Shown: positions 26,409 to 36,499, counted from the stretch's first letter. The stretch is 64,000 nt of DNA from an uncultured Candidatus Entotheonella sp. (GCA_951828535.1 OX639990.1:1413300-1477299); one strand, 5' to 3'. Made by a program: numbers and translations. Notes: generated by a model from the letters alone, not told the origin.

Positions 26409-29225
26409 ATGACCCAACCCCATCAGGACCCATTCGGCTCGCGCGCCGTCTTCGAGACCGGAAGCGGAACGGCGGTGCTGTATCGTCTTAATCGGCTGGA
26501 AGAGGAAGGAATCGGCGCCGTATCGCGCCTGCCCTATTCCCTCAAGGTCATCCTCGAGGCCATCCTGCGGCGGTGCGATGGCCTCGGCGCTTCCAGCGAT
26601 GACGTCAGCGACCTGGTGCAGTGGCAGGCAGCGCAACCGAGCGCGCGTGAACTCCCTTTTGTGCCGTCGCGGGTGCTGCTGCAGGACTATACGGGCTTGC
26701 CAGCGGTCGCCGACCTCGCCGCCCTGCGCTCGGCCATGCACCGGCTTGGCGGTGACCCGAAGCGCATCAATCCGATTACCCAAGTCGATCTGGTCGTCGA
26801 TCACTCGATTCAGGTGGATCGCTTCGGCTCGGTGCCGGCCTTGGCGTTTAACACCGAACGCGAATTCGAGCGTAACCGCGAACGTTACGAATTCCTGCGC
26901 TGGGGACAGAAGGCATTTGCCAATTTCAGGGTTATCCCGCCGTCGACCGGCATCGTCCATCAGGTCAATCTCGAATACCTCGCCTCGGTTGTGCAGACCC
27001 GGCAGAACGGCGGCGATACGGTGGCGCTTCCCGACTCATTGGTCGGTACGGATTCTCACACGACGATGATCAACGGGCTGGGCGTTGTGGGCTGGGGAGT
27101 CGGCGGCATCGAGGCGGAAGCAGTCATGCTGGGACAACCGCTTTACATGTTGGCGCCGCAAGTTGTCGGGGTCAAGCTGAGCGGCGAGCTTCCGGAAGGC
27201 GCCACCGCGACGGACCTGGTGCTTACCGTAACGCAACTGCTGCGTGCCAAAGGAGTGGTCGACAAGTTCGTCGAATACGACGGGCCCGGCATCAGCAAGC
27301 TAAGCTTGGCGGACCGCGCCACCATCGCCAACATGTCGCCCGAGTACGGCGCGACGATTGGCTTTTTCCCTGTGGATGAGGAAACGCTAAAGTTCCTGAG
27401 GGCAACCGGACGCAGTACGGCGCACGTGGAGCTTGTCGAACGATACACCAAGGAGCAGGGCCTCTTCCGCACCGACGACAGCCCGCAGCCGGAATACAGC
27501 GATACGGTTGACCTCGACCTGGGCACGATCGAGCCGAGCATTGCCGGCCCAAAGCGGCCCCAGGATCGCGTGCCGCTGCGCGAGGCGCGCCGCACGTTCC
27601 GGCAGGCGTTGCCGGCCGGCTACAACACGCAGATCGAAGTCGATGCGTCACCGGACTACCGGAGCTGGCTGGACGGCGACGCGGAAGCACCCGCGGCATG
27701 GCAGGAGCCGCTGACCAAACGCCGCGATCTGTACAACGGCTACCGGGTGCCGGTCGAGGCGCGCGGCGAGGCAACCTCGATTACCCACGGTTCGGTCATC
27801 ATCGCGGCCATCACGAGCTGCACCAACACCTCCAATCCTTCCGTCATGATCGGCGCCGGGCTGCTGGCCAAGAAAGCCGTCGAACACGGTCTGCGAGTGC
27901 CGGCGTACGTAAAGACCAGCCTGGCGCCAGGATCGCGGGTGGTCACACAATACTTGCAGGCGGCGGGCCTGACCCCATACTTGCAAGCATTGGGATTCCA
28001 CGCCATCGGCTACGGCTGTACCACCTGCATCGGCAACAGCGGCCCGATTCTGGAAAGCGTCAACAACGCCATCACGGACCATGACCTGGTGGTAGCCGCC
28101 GTTCTGAGCGGCAATCGAAACTTCGAGGGACGCGTGCACGCCGCCGCCAAGGCGAATTATCTGGCCTCGCCGCCGCTGGTGGTTGCTTATGCACTGGCCG
28201 GCACGGTTGATTTCGACCCGCAGACCGACCCGCTTGGCCACGACGCCCTCGGCGAGCCGGTTTATTTGCGCGACGTGTGGCCCTCGCAAACCGAAGTCCA
28301 CACCGCCATGCAGGAGGCGCTGAGCCCGCAACTGTTCGAGACCGCCTACGACGCCGTCTTTGAGGGCAGCGACGCCTGGGCCAAGCTCGCCGTGCCGGAA
28401 GGAGAGCTGTACGCCTGGGACACCGCCTCGACCTACGTGCAGGAACCGCCGTTCTTTGCCGACTTGACGCCCGAGGTGCCGCCGGTCGCCGGCATTACTG
28501 GGGCACGCGTACTGGCGCTGCTCGGCGATTCCGTAACCACGGATCACATCTCGCCGGCCGGCTCTATTCCGGCGAGCGGACCCGCCGGTCGCCATCTGAT
28601 CGAGCAGGGTGTCGAACCCAAGGACTTCAATTCTTTTGGTGCCCGGCGCGGTAATCACAAAGTCATGATGCGGGGCACGTTTGCCAACATCCGGTTGCGG
28701 AATCAGCTTGTCCCGGGCACCGAAGGGGGCGTTACGGTGTATCTGCCGCCCGATGCCGGAAGCGCCGAGGCCGGCGAGCGCATGAGCATTTTCGAGGCTG
28801 GCGTGCGGTACCAAAAGGAGGGGACGCCCTTACTGGTGATCGCCGGCAAGGAGTACGGCTCCGGCAGTTCCCGCGACTGGGCTGCCAAGGGCGCCTTTCT
28901 GCTGGGGGTCAAGGCCGTCCTGACGGAGAGCTACGAGCGTATCCACCGCAGCAATCTGGTCGCCATGGGGGTGCTGCCACTGCAATTCAAGGACGGTGAC
29001 AACGCCACTTCGTTGGGCTTGACAGGTCTGGAAGTGTACGACATCGAGGGGATTGGGGACGACATCCAGCCCCAGCAGGAAGTGACGGTGCAGGCGCGGG
29101 ATGTGGCGACGGGCGCCGGGAAACGCTTCCAGGCTATCGTACGGATCAATTCACCGGTTGAAGTGGCCTATTACCGGAACGGCGGGATTCTGCAAACTGT
29201 CTTGCGGGACATGCTCAACGCTTGA
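26409..29225 (+). CDS. acnA: Aconitate hydratase A
   Basis: TCA-cycle aconitase interconverting citrate and isocitrate, 938 aa, slightly longer than the usual ~890-900. The [4Fe-4S] ligands are Cys471 in [11 protein letters not shown] and Cys537/Cys540 in [10 protein letters not shown]. Other family motifs are [20 protein letters not shown] and the swivel-domain [16 protein letters not shown] near residue 815. About 40 extra residues lie before the Fe-S region. It is convergent with korB, only 15 bp apart, with no room for a separate terminator. Confidence 0.96.
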   Translation: MTQPHQDPFGSRAVFETGSGTAVLYRLNRLEEEGIGAVSRLPYSLKVILEAILRRCDGLGASSDDVSDLVQWQAAQPSARELPFVPSRVLLQDYTGLPAVADLAALRSAMHRLGGDPKRINPITQVDLVVDHSIQVDRFGSVPALAFNTEREFERNRERYEFLRWGQKAFANFRVIPPSTGIVHQVNLEYLASVVQTRQNGGDTVALPDSLVGTDSHTTMINGLGVVGWGVGGIEAEAVMLGQPLYMLAPQVVGVKLSGELPEGATATDLVLTVTQLLRAKGVVDKFVEYDGPGISKLSLADRATIANMSPEYGATIGFFPVDEETLKFLRATGRSTAHVELVERYTKEQGLFRTDDSPQPEYSDTVDLDLGTIEPSIAGPKRPQDRVPLREARRTFRQALPAGYNTQIEVDASPDYRSWLDGDAEAPAAWQEPLTKRRDLYNGYRVPVEARGEATSITHGSVIIAAITSCTNTSNPSVMIGAGLLAKKAVEHGLRVPAYVKTSLAPGSRVVTQYLQAAGLTPYLQALGFHAIGYGCTTCIGNSGPILESVNNAITDHDLVVAAVLSGNRNFEGRVHAAAKANYLASPPLVVAYALAGTVDFDPQTDPLGHDALGEPVYLRDVWPSQTEVHTAMQEALSPQLFETAYDAVFEGSDAWAKLAVPEGELYAWDTASTYVQEPPFFADLTPEVPPVAGITGARVLALLGDSVTTDHISPAGSIPASGPAGRHLIEQGVEPKDFNSFGARRGNHKVMMRGTFANIRLRNQLVPGTEGGVTVYLPPDAGSAEAGERMSIFEAGVRYQKEGTPLLVIAGKEYGSGSSRDWAAKGAFLLGVKAVLTESYERIHRSNLVAMGVLPLQFKDGDNATSLGLTGLEVYDIEGIGDDIQPQQEVTVQARDVATGAGKRFQAIVRINSPVEVAYYRNGGILQTVLRDMLNA

Positions 29226-29240
29226 GCCTGACGCCCCGCC

Positions 29241-30284
29241 CTACCCCACAACCCAGGTATCGCCCTGGTTGAACAAGGCATCCAAATCGCCTGTGCCGTG
29301 GCGCTGCTGAGCCAGTGCCTCCTGTTCCCCCAGGATGCCGTCATACGTCGGACGTTGCACGTCCCGAAGCACCCCGACCGGCACCGGAAAATCGGGATAA
29401 TCCAGACGACTCAGCAGATACGCCAAGGTCCCTCCCGGCTTATGCTCATCGTGCCGCAACAGGTCTTCTTCGCTGACACCGTTCTCACCAATCGTCACCA
29501 CTTCCGGGTCCAGACCGTGTAACCGGATGCCCCGCTGGCGCTCTTTGCCGAAGCGCATCGGTTCGCCGTGCTGCAGGTACAGCGTGCGGTCGTCGCGCAC
29601 ACTGCGCTCCGTCATGTAGGCAAAGGCGTGGTCATTATAAATGTTGCAATTCTGATACACCTCGACAAACGCCGTGCCTTTGTGCGCCGCGGCCCGCTCC
29701 AGCGTCGCGATCAGGTGTTTGGTATCCGTGTCGACCGTGCGGGCTACGAACGTCGCCTCGGCGCCGATGGCAACCGACAGGGGCGAAAGTGGTGCATCGG
29801 GCGCGCCCATGGGGGCCGACTTGACCTTCTTGCCGAGTTCCGAGGTGGGCGAGTATTGGCCCTTGGTCAGGCCGTAGATGCGGTTGTTGAACAGCACGAT
29901 CTTAACGTCAACGTTGCGCCGCAATATGTGCAGGATATGGTTGCCGCCAATGCTCAGGGCGTCGCCGTCTCCGGTAATCACCCACACCATCAAGTCAGGC
30001 CGGCTGGCTTTCAGGCCCGTGGCAATGGCCGGCGCGCGGCCGTGAATGGTGTGGAACCCGTAGGTCTGCATGTAATAGGGAAAACGGCTCGAGCAACCGA
30101 TACCGGACACGAAAACGATCTTCTCGCGCGGCACGCCCAGGTCTGGCATGACCTTCTGGGTTTGCGCCAAGATCGAATAGTCACCGCATCCCGGACACCA
30201 CCGCACCTCCTGGTCGGAGGTAAAGTCCTTGCGCGTCAAAACCGCCGCGGCGCCATTCACCTTGCCGTTCGTCGCTTCACTCAT
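29241..30284 (-). CDS. korB: 2-oxoacid:ferredoxin oxidoreductase, beta subunit
   Basis: Thiamine-diphosphate subunit of a 2-oxoglutarate (or related 2-oxoacid):ferredoxin oxidoreductase, 347 aa. CPGCGDYSILAQTQK near residue 32 and the ThDP/Mg motif GDGDALSIGGNHILH ending in NNRIYGLTKGQYSPTS are complete. Together with the alpha subunit it oxidises a 2-oxoacid to acyl-CoA and reduces ferredoxin. It lies 12 bp after korA. The lack of a linked ferredoxin gene is usual for two-subunit enzymes. Confidence 0.94.
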   Translation of the reverse strand: MSEATNGKVNGAAAVLTRKDFTSDQEVRWCPGCGDYSILAQTQKVMPDLGVPREKIVFVSGIGCSSRFPYYMQTYGFHTIHGRAPAIATGLKASRPDLMVWVITGDGDALSIGGNHILHILRRNVDVKIVLFNNRIYGLTKGQYSPTSELGKKVKSAPMGAPDAPLSPLSVAIGAEATFVARTVDTDTKHLIATLERAAAHKGTAFVEVYQNCNIYNDHAFAYMTERSVRDDRTLYLQHGEPMRFGKERQRGIRLHGLDPEVVTIGENGVSEEDLLRHDEHKPGGTLAYLLSRLDYPDFPVPVGVLRDVQRPTYDGILGEQEALAQQRHGTGDLDALFNQGDTWVVG

Positions 30285-30296
30285 GCCATGGGATCC

Positions 30297-32147
30297 TTAG
30301 CCAAGAAGTTCTTCGCATTTTTGGATGATTTCAGACACCTTGAATGGCACCCCCTGAACCTTGTGGAAGCCAACGGCGTCAACCAGGAAACGCGCCCGGA
30401 TCAGCAGGCGAAGCTGGCCCAGATTGAGTTCCGGAATCAACACGGTATCGAAGCGCTGTAGAATGTCCCCAAGGTTTTTCGGCAGCGGGTTGAGATACCG
30501 CAGGTGAGCATGCGACACCGATTCCCCTTGCTCGCGCAGCTTGTCTACCGCGGAAACTACCGCGCCGTAGGTACTGCCCCAGCTCAGCACCAGGAGCTTG
30601 CCTTCCGGGTCGCCGTAAACCTCCTGTAGCGGAATGTCGTTGGCGATGCGGGCAATCTTCTCGTTGCGCAGCTTGGTCATCAACTCATGGTTGCGGGGAT
30701 CGTAGCTGACGTTGCCGGTGATGTCGGCCTTTTCCAGCCCGCCGATGCGGTGCTCCAAGCCGGGAGTACCGGGAACGGCCCAAGGCCGCGCCAAGGTCTC
30801 GGGATCACGACGGTAGGCCGCGAAACCCTCGGGATCGGTGGGGTGCACGACGCTGTAGCGCTCCAGATCACTGGCCGACGGAATACGCCATGGCTCGGCG
30901 CCATTGCCGAGGTAGCCGTCTGACAGGAAAAAGACCGGCGTCATGAATTTTACCGCCAGCCGGAACGCTTCGATCGCCATGTAGAAACAGTCGCTGGGCG
31001 TCGCGGGTGCGATGATCGCACAGGCCGAGTCGCTGTTGCGCCCGAACATGCATTGCAGCAGGTCGCCCTGCTCGGTCTTGGTGGGCATGCCGGTACTCGG
31101 CCCGGCGCGCTGAATGTCGGCGATCACCAAGGGCAACTCAACCATATGGGCGAGGTTGATCGCTTCGCTTTTCAGGGCCACACCCGGTCCGCTGGTGCAG
31201 GTAAGCCCCAAATTGCCGCCGAAGGCCGCGCCGATGGCGGCGGAAACCGCGGCAATTTCGTCTTCCGCCTGGAACGTTTTCACCCCGAAATGCTTGTATT
31301 GGACGATCTCGTGCAGAACTTCGCTGGCCGGCGTAATGGGGTAAGCGGTGTAAAAAATGGGTTTGCCAAGCAGACGGGCGCCCGTCACGAAGCCCATCGA
31401 GGTCGCTTCGGCTCCGGTTATGTTGCGGTAAGTACCCTCGGGTAGATGGGCTTTACGTACCCGGTACGCGGTGGTGAAAATCTCGGTGGTGTCGCCGTAG
31501 TTGTAGCCGGCGTGGATGGCACGTTTGTTAGCCTCGTAAACCGCAGGGTTTGATTCCTTGAAACGTTCCTCCAGGAATCGCAGGCTGGCGTCCAGTGGTC
31601 GGTTGTACAGCCAGTAGAGCAATCCCAGCGCCCAGAAATTCTTGCTGCGGTCGATTTGTCTCTGACTCATGTCGAGGCCGTCGAGGGCCTTGGCATTGAG
31701 GGAACCGATGGGTACCTTGAAGGCGCGATATTTGGAGAGGCTGCCGTCTTCGAGGGGATTGTTGGTGTAGCCGGCTTTATGGAGATTCGTCTTGCTGAAC
31801 GCATCGGTGTTGACGACGAGAATGCCGCCGTCTTCCAGGTCATCGAGATGCACCTTCAAGGCCGCCGGGTTCATGGCGACCAGCACATTTGGCGCGTCCC
31901 CTGGCGTAAAGATGTCGTGGCTGCTGAAATTCAACTGAAAGGAACTGACACCCGGCAAGGAGCCTGCCGGGGCGCGGATTTCCGCTGGAAAGTCGGGCAG
32001 GGTGCTGATGTCGTTTCCGAACAGGGCCGTTGTACGGGTGAATTGCCCACCTGTAAGCTGCATGCCGTCGCCAGAGTCTCCAGCGAGGCGAATCACGACG
32101 GATTCGAGTTCTTCCACCTGCTTGTCGACCGTATCTTGTGATGTCAT
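30297..32147 (-). CDS. korA: 2-oxoacid:ferredoxin oxidoreductase, fused gamma-alpha subunit
   Basis: A 616-aa subunit with an N-terminal gamma domain (residues ~10-190: VIRLAGDSGDGMQLTGGQFT, DIFTPGDAPNVLVAMNPAAL) fused to the alpha pyrimidine-binding domain (from ~225: GNLGLTCTSGPGVALKSEAI) and a C-terminal domain. This fused layout is typical of two-subunit KorAB enzymes that give a low-potential alternative or complement to 2-oxoglutarate dehydrogenase in the TCA cycle. The aconitase gene next door fits that role. Divergent from the NRDE gene. Confidence 0.94.
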   Translation of the reverse strand: MTSQDTVDKQVEELESVVIRLAGDSGDGMQLTGGQFTRTTALFGNDISTLPDFPAEIRAPAGSLPGVSSFQLNFSSHDIFTPGDAPNVLVAMNPAALKVHLDDLEDGGILVVNTDAFSKTNLHKAGYTNNPLEDGSLSKYRAFKVPIGSLNAKALDGLDMSQRQIDRSKNFWALGLLYWLYNRPLDASLRFLEERFKESNPAVYEANKRAIHAGYNYGDTTEIFTTAYRVRKAHLPEGTYRNITGAEATSMGFVTGARLLGKPIFYTAYPITPASEVLHEIVQYKHFGVKTFQAEDEIAAVSAAIGAAFGGNLGLTCTSGPGVALKSEAINLAHMVELPLVIADIQRAGPSTGMPTKTEQGDLLQCMFGRNSDSACAIIAPATPSDCFYMAIEAFRLAVKFMTPVFFLSDGYLGNGAEPWRIPSASDLERYSVVHPTDPEGFAAYRRDPETLARPWAVPGTPGLEHRIGGLEKADITGNVSYDPRNHELMTKLRNEKIARIANDIPLQEVYGDPEGKLLVLSWGSTYGAVVSAVDKLREQGESVSHAHLRYLNPLPKNLGDILQRFDTVLIPELNLGQLRLLIRARFLVDAVGFHKVQGVPFKVSEIIQKCEELLG

Positions 32148-32267
32148 GCTATGAGGTCCTGTTCAGCGGGATCGCTCTATGTGTGAGTTTGTTGGGAGAC
32201 TGACACCCATTGTAACGCCTTCACTGGTTTCCGTAAAGCCAAGAACGGCTCGCATCGGGGAAAGCTC

Positions 32268-33011
32268 ATGTGTATTCTGATGGTCATTCACCGGGTGCTG
32301 CGGGACTACCCGATTGTCGTTGCGGCGAACCGTGACGAGTACTACGACCGCCCGACGCAAGGGCCCGCGCTGTTAGCCCACTCACCTCGGATTTGGGGTG
32401 GGCGTGATGAGCGCGCCGGCGGCACATGGATGGGCGTCAACGAGCACGGGGTGTTCGTTGGTTTGACCAATCGACGCCTGCATGCGGAACAGGAGGCTGA
32501 CCCCGAGCGGCGGTCGCGGGGTCTGGTGTGCATGGAGGCGCTGCGGGGCCAGACCGCAGCCGAGGCGGTAGAGTCCCTCGCGACCCAGCCGGCGCAGCGC
32601 TATAACCCGTTCAATCTGTTGGTCATGGACCGCTGCAACCTGCTGTGGGTGGCGTACGACGACAAACCGGTCATCCAACCTCTACAGCCGGGACTCCACG
32701 TACTTGCCAACGGCGAACTGAATGATTTTGAGACCGTCCGCCTGCGCCGCGCCCGACAACTCTTGCGAGCCACCGAGCCAACCGACCTCCCTACCCTGCT
32801 GCCCTGCCTCGAACAGGCGTGCCGCGACCATGAACCCGGCGTGCAGAATCGGGAAACCATCTGCATGCACCGCGACACGGACAATTACGGTACGGTTTCG
32901 TCCACCCTCCTCGCCCTGCCCGCCGATGTCCAGGAACCGGTGTATCGCTACGCCGCCGGTCATCCTTGCCAAACGCCTTACGCAGCGGTCCCGTCTGTCG
33001 AGCTTATTTGA
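32268..33011 (+). CDS. NRDE (TANGO2-like) family protein
   Basis: A 247-aa NRDE-superfamily protein. It begins MCILMVIHRVLRDYPIVVAA and carries the name-giving AANRDEYYDRPTQGP motif, then IWGGRDERAGGTWMGVNEHG. A Cys at position 2 may become an N-terminal nucleophile, as the family shares an Ntn-hydrolase-like layout. Its role is unclear; eukaryotic TANGO2 is linked to heme or lipid handling. The 3' end overlaps the convergent LLM gene by 8 bases. Confidence 0.9.
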   Translation: MCILMVIHRVLRDYPIVVAANRDEYYDRPTQGPALLAHSPRIWGGRDERAGGTWMGVNEHGVFVGLTNRRLHAEQEADPERRSRGLVCMEALRGQTAAEAVESLATQPAQRYNPFNLLVMDRCNLLWVAYDDKPVIQPLQPGLHVLANGELNDFETVRLRRARQLLRATEPTDLPTLLPCLEQACRDHEPGVQNRETICMHRDTDNYGTVSSTLLALPADVQEPVYRYAAGHPCQTPYAAVPSVELI

Positions 33012-34059
33012 AGGCCGGCATCACGTCGTGCGTCAGGATGCGCAGGCTTTGCCGTACCTGATCGGCAGACAACAGGCCGCCGGCGTTCAGTTCCGCGACG
33101 ACGCCGTCCAAGCCCAATTCCTCTTGCAGCCACTGCAACCGGTCCCGCAGACCCTGTGCGCTGCCGAACGCCACCTTGGTGGCCAGAATTTCTTCATAAG
33201 AAAGAGACGCCAAGCGCTCGGCGGTACTTTGCTGCAAGCGCGCGCCCGCGTCGCTTGGCCGGCGCCTCGCGGCGTCCTGGGCCACGATGCTGCTCTGACG
33301 TGAGATGTAATAGGTGATGCTTTCGCGGGGCTCGTCCATCGCCGCTTGCTCCGAGGCGGCCGCGTAAATGGGAATGCGCAAATACACGTCGCCGTCACCG
33401 GCATGTCCAGCCTCACGCCAAGCCTTGCGGTATGCCTGGAGGTGGGTCCGCAATTCCGGAATGTCCATGCCGCGCAGTCCGACAAAAATCGGATATCCCA
33501 GACGACCCACTTCGGGAAAGGTTGCCGCCGTCGTGGCGGCCATGCGCAATGGCGGGTGCGGCAGTTGGTAGGGACGCGGCGACACGGTGGCGTCTTCCAC
33601 CGTGAAGTAATCGCCATGGTACGAGAACGTCTCCCCCATCCAGGCTTGCAAAATGATCGCCAGACCCTCGCGGAAACGGCCCTGACTCTCGCTGTACGGG
33701 GTGCGGTAAATGTCGTAGGAACGTACGAAGCCGCTGCGCCCAACGCCGAAATCGAAGCGGCCCTTGCTGATGTGGTCCACGGTCGCCACTTCTTCGGCGA
33801 CCCGCAGCGGATTGTTCAGGGGCAGAACGTAGACAGCCATACCGATGCGCAGACGGGCAGTGCAAGAGGCAATGGCGCTGGCGACGACGATCGGCGAGGA
33901 CAGCACGGAGCGCACCGGATTGAAATGGAACTCCGCCAGCCACACGCCGTCAAGGCCCCACGCTTCGGCCGCCTCTACAAAATCGAATCCCTCGCGGAAC
34001 GCATCGGTCTGGCTGCTATCCTGGCGGCTGCCAAACTCCATAAAGGCGCCAAAGTCCAA
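33004..34059 (-). CDS. LLM class flavin-dependent monooxygenase
   Basis: Bacterial luciferase-family protein of 351 aa. Visible barrel motifs are EAAEAWGLDGVWLAEFHFNP near residue 30, RIGMAVYVLPLNNPLRVAEE, VDHISKGRFDFGVGRSGF and YSESQGRFREGLAIILQAW. Relatives are two-component FMN monooxygenases acting on alkanals, alkanesulfonates or aromatic compounds. The intradiol dioxygenase-like gene is 79 bp upstream on the same strand, which would fit a degradative operon, but no flavin reductase is seen here. Confidence 0.9.
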   Translation of the reverse strand: MDFGAFMEFGSRQDSSQTDAFREGFDFVEAAEAWGLDGVWLAEFHFNPVRSVLSSPIVVASAIASCTARLRIGMAVYVLPLNNPLRVAEEVATVDHISKGRFDFGVGRSGFVRSYDIYRTPYSESQGRFREGLAIILQAWMGETFSYHGDYFTVEDATVSPRPYQLPHPPLRMAATTAATFPEVGRLGYPIFVGLRGMDIPELRTHLQAYRKAWREAGHAGDGDVYLRIPIYAAASEQAAMDEPRESITYYISRQSSIVAQDAARRRPSDAGARLQQSTAERLASLSYEEILATKVAFGSAQGLRDRLQWLQEELGLDGVVAELNAGGLLSADQVRQSLRILTHDVMPAFK

Positions 34060-34138
34060 GGATGCTCTCCTACCCTGTCAAACGGGTGCGCGCGGCCAGC
34101 ATCACCGGCTGCCGTCGCGCGCACGCATGACACCATCC

Positions 34139-34837
34139 CTAGCCGTCGCGCTCCAGGGAGAAACCGAACGAGCCGATAGTCATATCGAACACGTAGTAAT
34201 TCTCCTCCCCGTAGCTGCCGGGGCGGGTGGAGGGCTCAACGATCAGCCGCTTTTGTTCGGACTTGGGGACATGGCCCAGCAGGATGTCCTGATCGTTCAA
34301 CGGCTCGCCCGCAAAGTACATCTGGGTGGTGAGGATCGGGGCGAGGGCAACGACCCTGAAATGTATGTGCGGCGTGCGTGCCATTCCGCCAGGAATTGGG
34401 TAAGCACCCGGCTTGATGGTCTTGAAGGAATAGCGCCCCTCTTCATCGGTGAGGAACTCGCCGGAATAGCGGAAATAGGGGTCTATCGGTGCCGGATTGG
34501 GGTCGCGTACATGGGCGTAACGGCCCGTGACGCAGGACTGCCAGATCTCGACGGCAGCGCCCTTGACGGGCCTGCATTCTCCGTCCGTCACCTGTCCGGC
34601 GAGATAGATCACCTCGCCGTCCGCAGCCCGCGGCGCGCCGGGGATCTGCGTCAGGTCGTTGTTGTTCATCACTGCCGCCTTGCGGTCGTAGTCGTTCATG
34701 TAGAAGGGACCTTCGACCTGCTTCGGCGTGACATTACATACAGCGCTGCGCGCGATGTTGGGCGCCGCAAACACCGCGCCGACCGCGAGGGTGTTGCGAA
34801 GCATGACACGGCGCGAAAGTGGGCGATGGTGAGACAT
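34139..34837 (-). CDS. Tat-exported intradiol ring-cleavage dioxygenase-like protein
   Basis: A 232-aa protein of the intradiol dioxygenase fold with an N-terminal twin-arginine signal (SRRVMLRNTLAVGAVFAAP). The catalytic domain has VEGPFYMNDYDRK, VKGAAVEIWQSCVTGRYAHV (first Fe Tyr), PYFRYSGEF (second Tyr candidate) and TPHIHFRVVA with two His ligands. Classical enzymes cleave catechol or protocatechuate in the cytoplasm; exported versions are known but their substrates are mostly undefined. The start at 34837 follows AAGGAG. Upstream, divergently, is a dienelactone hydrolase-type gene, a natural pathway partner. Confidence 0.88.
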   Translation of the reverse strand: MSHHRPLSRRVMLRNTLAVGAVFAAPNIARSAVCNVTPKQVEGPFYMNDYDRKAAVMNNNDLTQIPGAPRAADGEVIYLAGQVTDGECRPVKGAAVEIWQSCVTGRYAHVRDPNPAPIDPYFRYSGEFLTDEEGRYSFKTIKPGAYPIPGGMARTPHIHFRVVALAPILTTQMYFAGEPLNDQDILLGHVPKSEQKRLIVEPSTRPGSYGEENYYVFDMTIGSFGFSLERDG

Positions 34838-35055
34838 GAGAATCTCCTTGGAATTAGGGAACTTCACGTTCTAAACGCAGTCCATTCGTGCCAGAAACGG
34901 CCCTAAAATAACACACTTGCCGGTCTCCACAAAGGGCTTCAACGTGAATCCACCGGACGCCCCGGCGTCCTTGACCCTCGCACCCCGTCGATGCTAGCCT
35001 GCCGCCTTGAAATATCATCACGTATTGGCCATTTCAACCGCTAAGGAGCGCAGCC

Positions 35056-35796
35056 GTGTACCCAGCAGATATCACGTCCGAAATGCTTCGATTTCCCAGC
35101 CAGGACGGCACCCGGATCGACGCCTATTTCAGCCGCCCGGCCGACTCCGGGCGCTACCCCGGCGTCGTCGTCATCATGGAAGCCTTCGGCCTTAACGACC
35201 ACATCAAGGACATCGCCCGCCGTTTCGCCGAACAGGGCTACCTGGCCGTCGCCCCGGACATGTACACCCGCGAAGGCTCGCCCGATCCCACCGTTATGGA
35301 AGAAATCTTCAAGACCATGTTCTCGGTGCCGGACACCCAGGCCGTGGCCGATCTGGAGGGCGCCATTGCGTTTCTCAAGGGCCAGTCCGACAGCAACGGT
35401 AAAGTCGGCGCCATCGGCTTTTGCTCCGGCGGTCGCTACACCCTGATGCTGGGCTGCAAGAGCGCCAACCTGGACGCTGCCATCGATTCCGCCGGCGGCT
35501 TCATCATTCAGGACGAACACACACCGCAGCGCCCCGTTTCACCCATCGACATGATCTCCACCCTGTCGTGCCCCCTCATGGCCCTGTTCGGCGAAGAGGA
35601 CCCCAACCCGTCGCCCGAGCACGCCGCCCGCATGAAGGAAGAACTCGACAAGCACGGCAAAACCTATACGTTTCACATGTACCGCGATGCCGGCCACGCC
35701 TTCTTCGCCGACTACCGCCCCAGCTACCGCGCCGCCCCTGCCCAGGACATGTGGCACCGTGTCATGCTGTTCTACGACGAACATCTCAGGGTGTAG
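35056..35796 (+). CDS. Dienelactone hydrolase family protein
   Basis: Alpha/beta hydrolase of 246 aa. The nucleophile motif GFCSGGRY near residue 120 has the Cys characteristic of dienelactone hydrolases; the Asp follows in LFGEEDPNPS and the His in DAGHAFFADYRPSY. AYFSRPADSGRYPGVVVIME is the usual N-terminal strand. In ring-cleavage pathways it hydrolyses dienelactone to maleylacetate, consistent with the divergent dioxygenase. A near-perfect 15-bp inverted repeat begins 6 bases after the stop. Confidence 0.9.
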   Translation: MYPADITSEMLRFPSQDGTRIDAYFSRPADSGRYPGVVVIMEAFGLNDHIKDIARRFAEQGYLAVAPDMYTREGSPDPTVMEEIFKTMFSVPDTQAVADLEGAIAFLKGQSDSNGKVGAIGFCSGGRYTLMLGCKSANLDAAIDSAGGFIIQDEHTPQRPVSPIDMISTLSCPLMALFGEEDPNPSPEHAARMKEELDKHGKTYTFHMYRDAGHAFFADYRPSYRAAPAQDMWHRVMLFYDEHLRV

Positions 35797-35801
35797 TTGA
35801 C

Positions 35802-35842
35802 GTTGCACAAAAGGTCGCTCCCATCAGGACTTTTTGTGCAAC
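35802..35842. repeat. Long inverted repeat after the hydrolase gene
   Basis: GTTGCACAAAAGGTC and GACTTTTTGTGCAAC pair with one mismatch across an 11-base loop. It is well placed to end the hydrolase transcript. The very regular arms could also mark a small mobile or protein-binding site. Confidence 0.55.
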
Positions 35843-35975
35843 CTCACCTCCTGTTCAGGAATCCGGTCGGCTATCCACTCTCCCCGCCAAAGTCCGACAT
35901 GCCCAGCACCAAATCAGCGCAGCCTTAACTCGTGATACAATCCGTCAAATTTCACGACCCTGGAGGCTACGCGCC

Positions 35976-36401
35976 ATGTGGAACTGGACCAAAGAGAACG
36001 CAGGGGCCGCAGCGGCACTCGCCACCATCTTTCTCGGACTTGCCGCAATCATTCAATTTGGCGTTCTGAACCCCATTCACCAACGCTTCGACGCGATCAA
36101 CCAGCGCTTCGATGTTCAGGACAAGCGTATCGACGACCTAAAGGCAGAGATCAACCAGCGCTTCGACGCCCAGGACAAGTACATGAACCAGCGCTTCAAT
36201 GCGGTGGATCAGCGCTTCAACGCGGTGGATCAACGCTTCAACGCGGTGGATCAACGCTTCGACATTCAGGACAGACGCATCGAAGATCTCGCCAAGGACA
36301 TTTCAGAACTCCGCAAGCTCAGCGAGCGTGTCTCCCGCAACGAAGGACAGATCGACGTCATCAGGCAGCAGATACAAGCCGCCGATGCCCCCTCCCCCTG
36401 A
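35976..36401 (+). CDS. Membrane-anchored coiled-coil protein with 7-residue tandem repeats
   Basis: A 141-aa protein with one N-terminal membrane helix (AAAALATIFLGLAAIIQFGV) followed by a heptad-type coiled coil built of repeated INQRFDxQD / QRFNAVD units. The last units are tandem 21-bp DNA copies at about 36186-36260, almost identical in sequence. It ends with a non-repetitive RVSRNEGQIDVIRQQ segment. TGGAGG precedes the ATG. I recognise similar short coiled-coil proteins but no function. Repeat number may vary between strains. Confidence 0.75.
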   Translation: MWNWTKENAGAAAALATIFLGLAAIIQFGVLNPIHQRFDAINQRFDVQDKRIDDLKAEINQRFDAQDKYMNQRFNAVDQRFNAVDQRFNAVDQRFDIQDRRIEDLAKDISELRKLSERVSRNEGQIDVIRQQIQAADAPSP

Positions 36402-36464
36402 AGCCAACACAAGCCCGCCCAACGCAGACAATTTTTGACGGTAACTGTTGGATACGACTGACAT

Positions 36465-36495
36465 TTGCGCGGATTCCCAGCGTTTTGTGTAGAAT
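36465..36495 (+). promoter_or_regulatory. Candidate sigma70-type promoter
   Basis: TTGCGC and, 17 bases on, TGTAGA (or TAGAAT at spacing 19) resemble -35 and -10 boxes. No rightward gene follows for 6 kb, so a product would be a non-coding RNA. Confidence 0.3.
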
Positions 36496-36499
36496 CCGC

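Noticed and set aside
36183-36260. Regular 21-bp repeats considered as a CRISPR array
   Set aside because: The repeats are directly adjacent without spacers and are in frame with a coiled-coil coding sequence.
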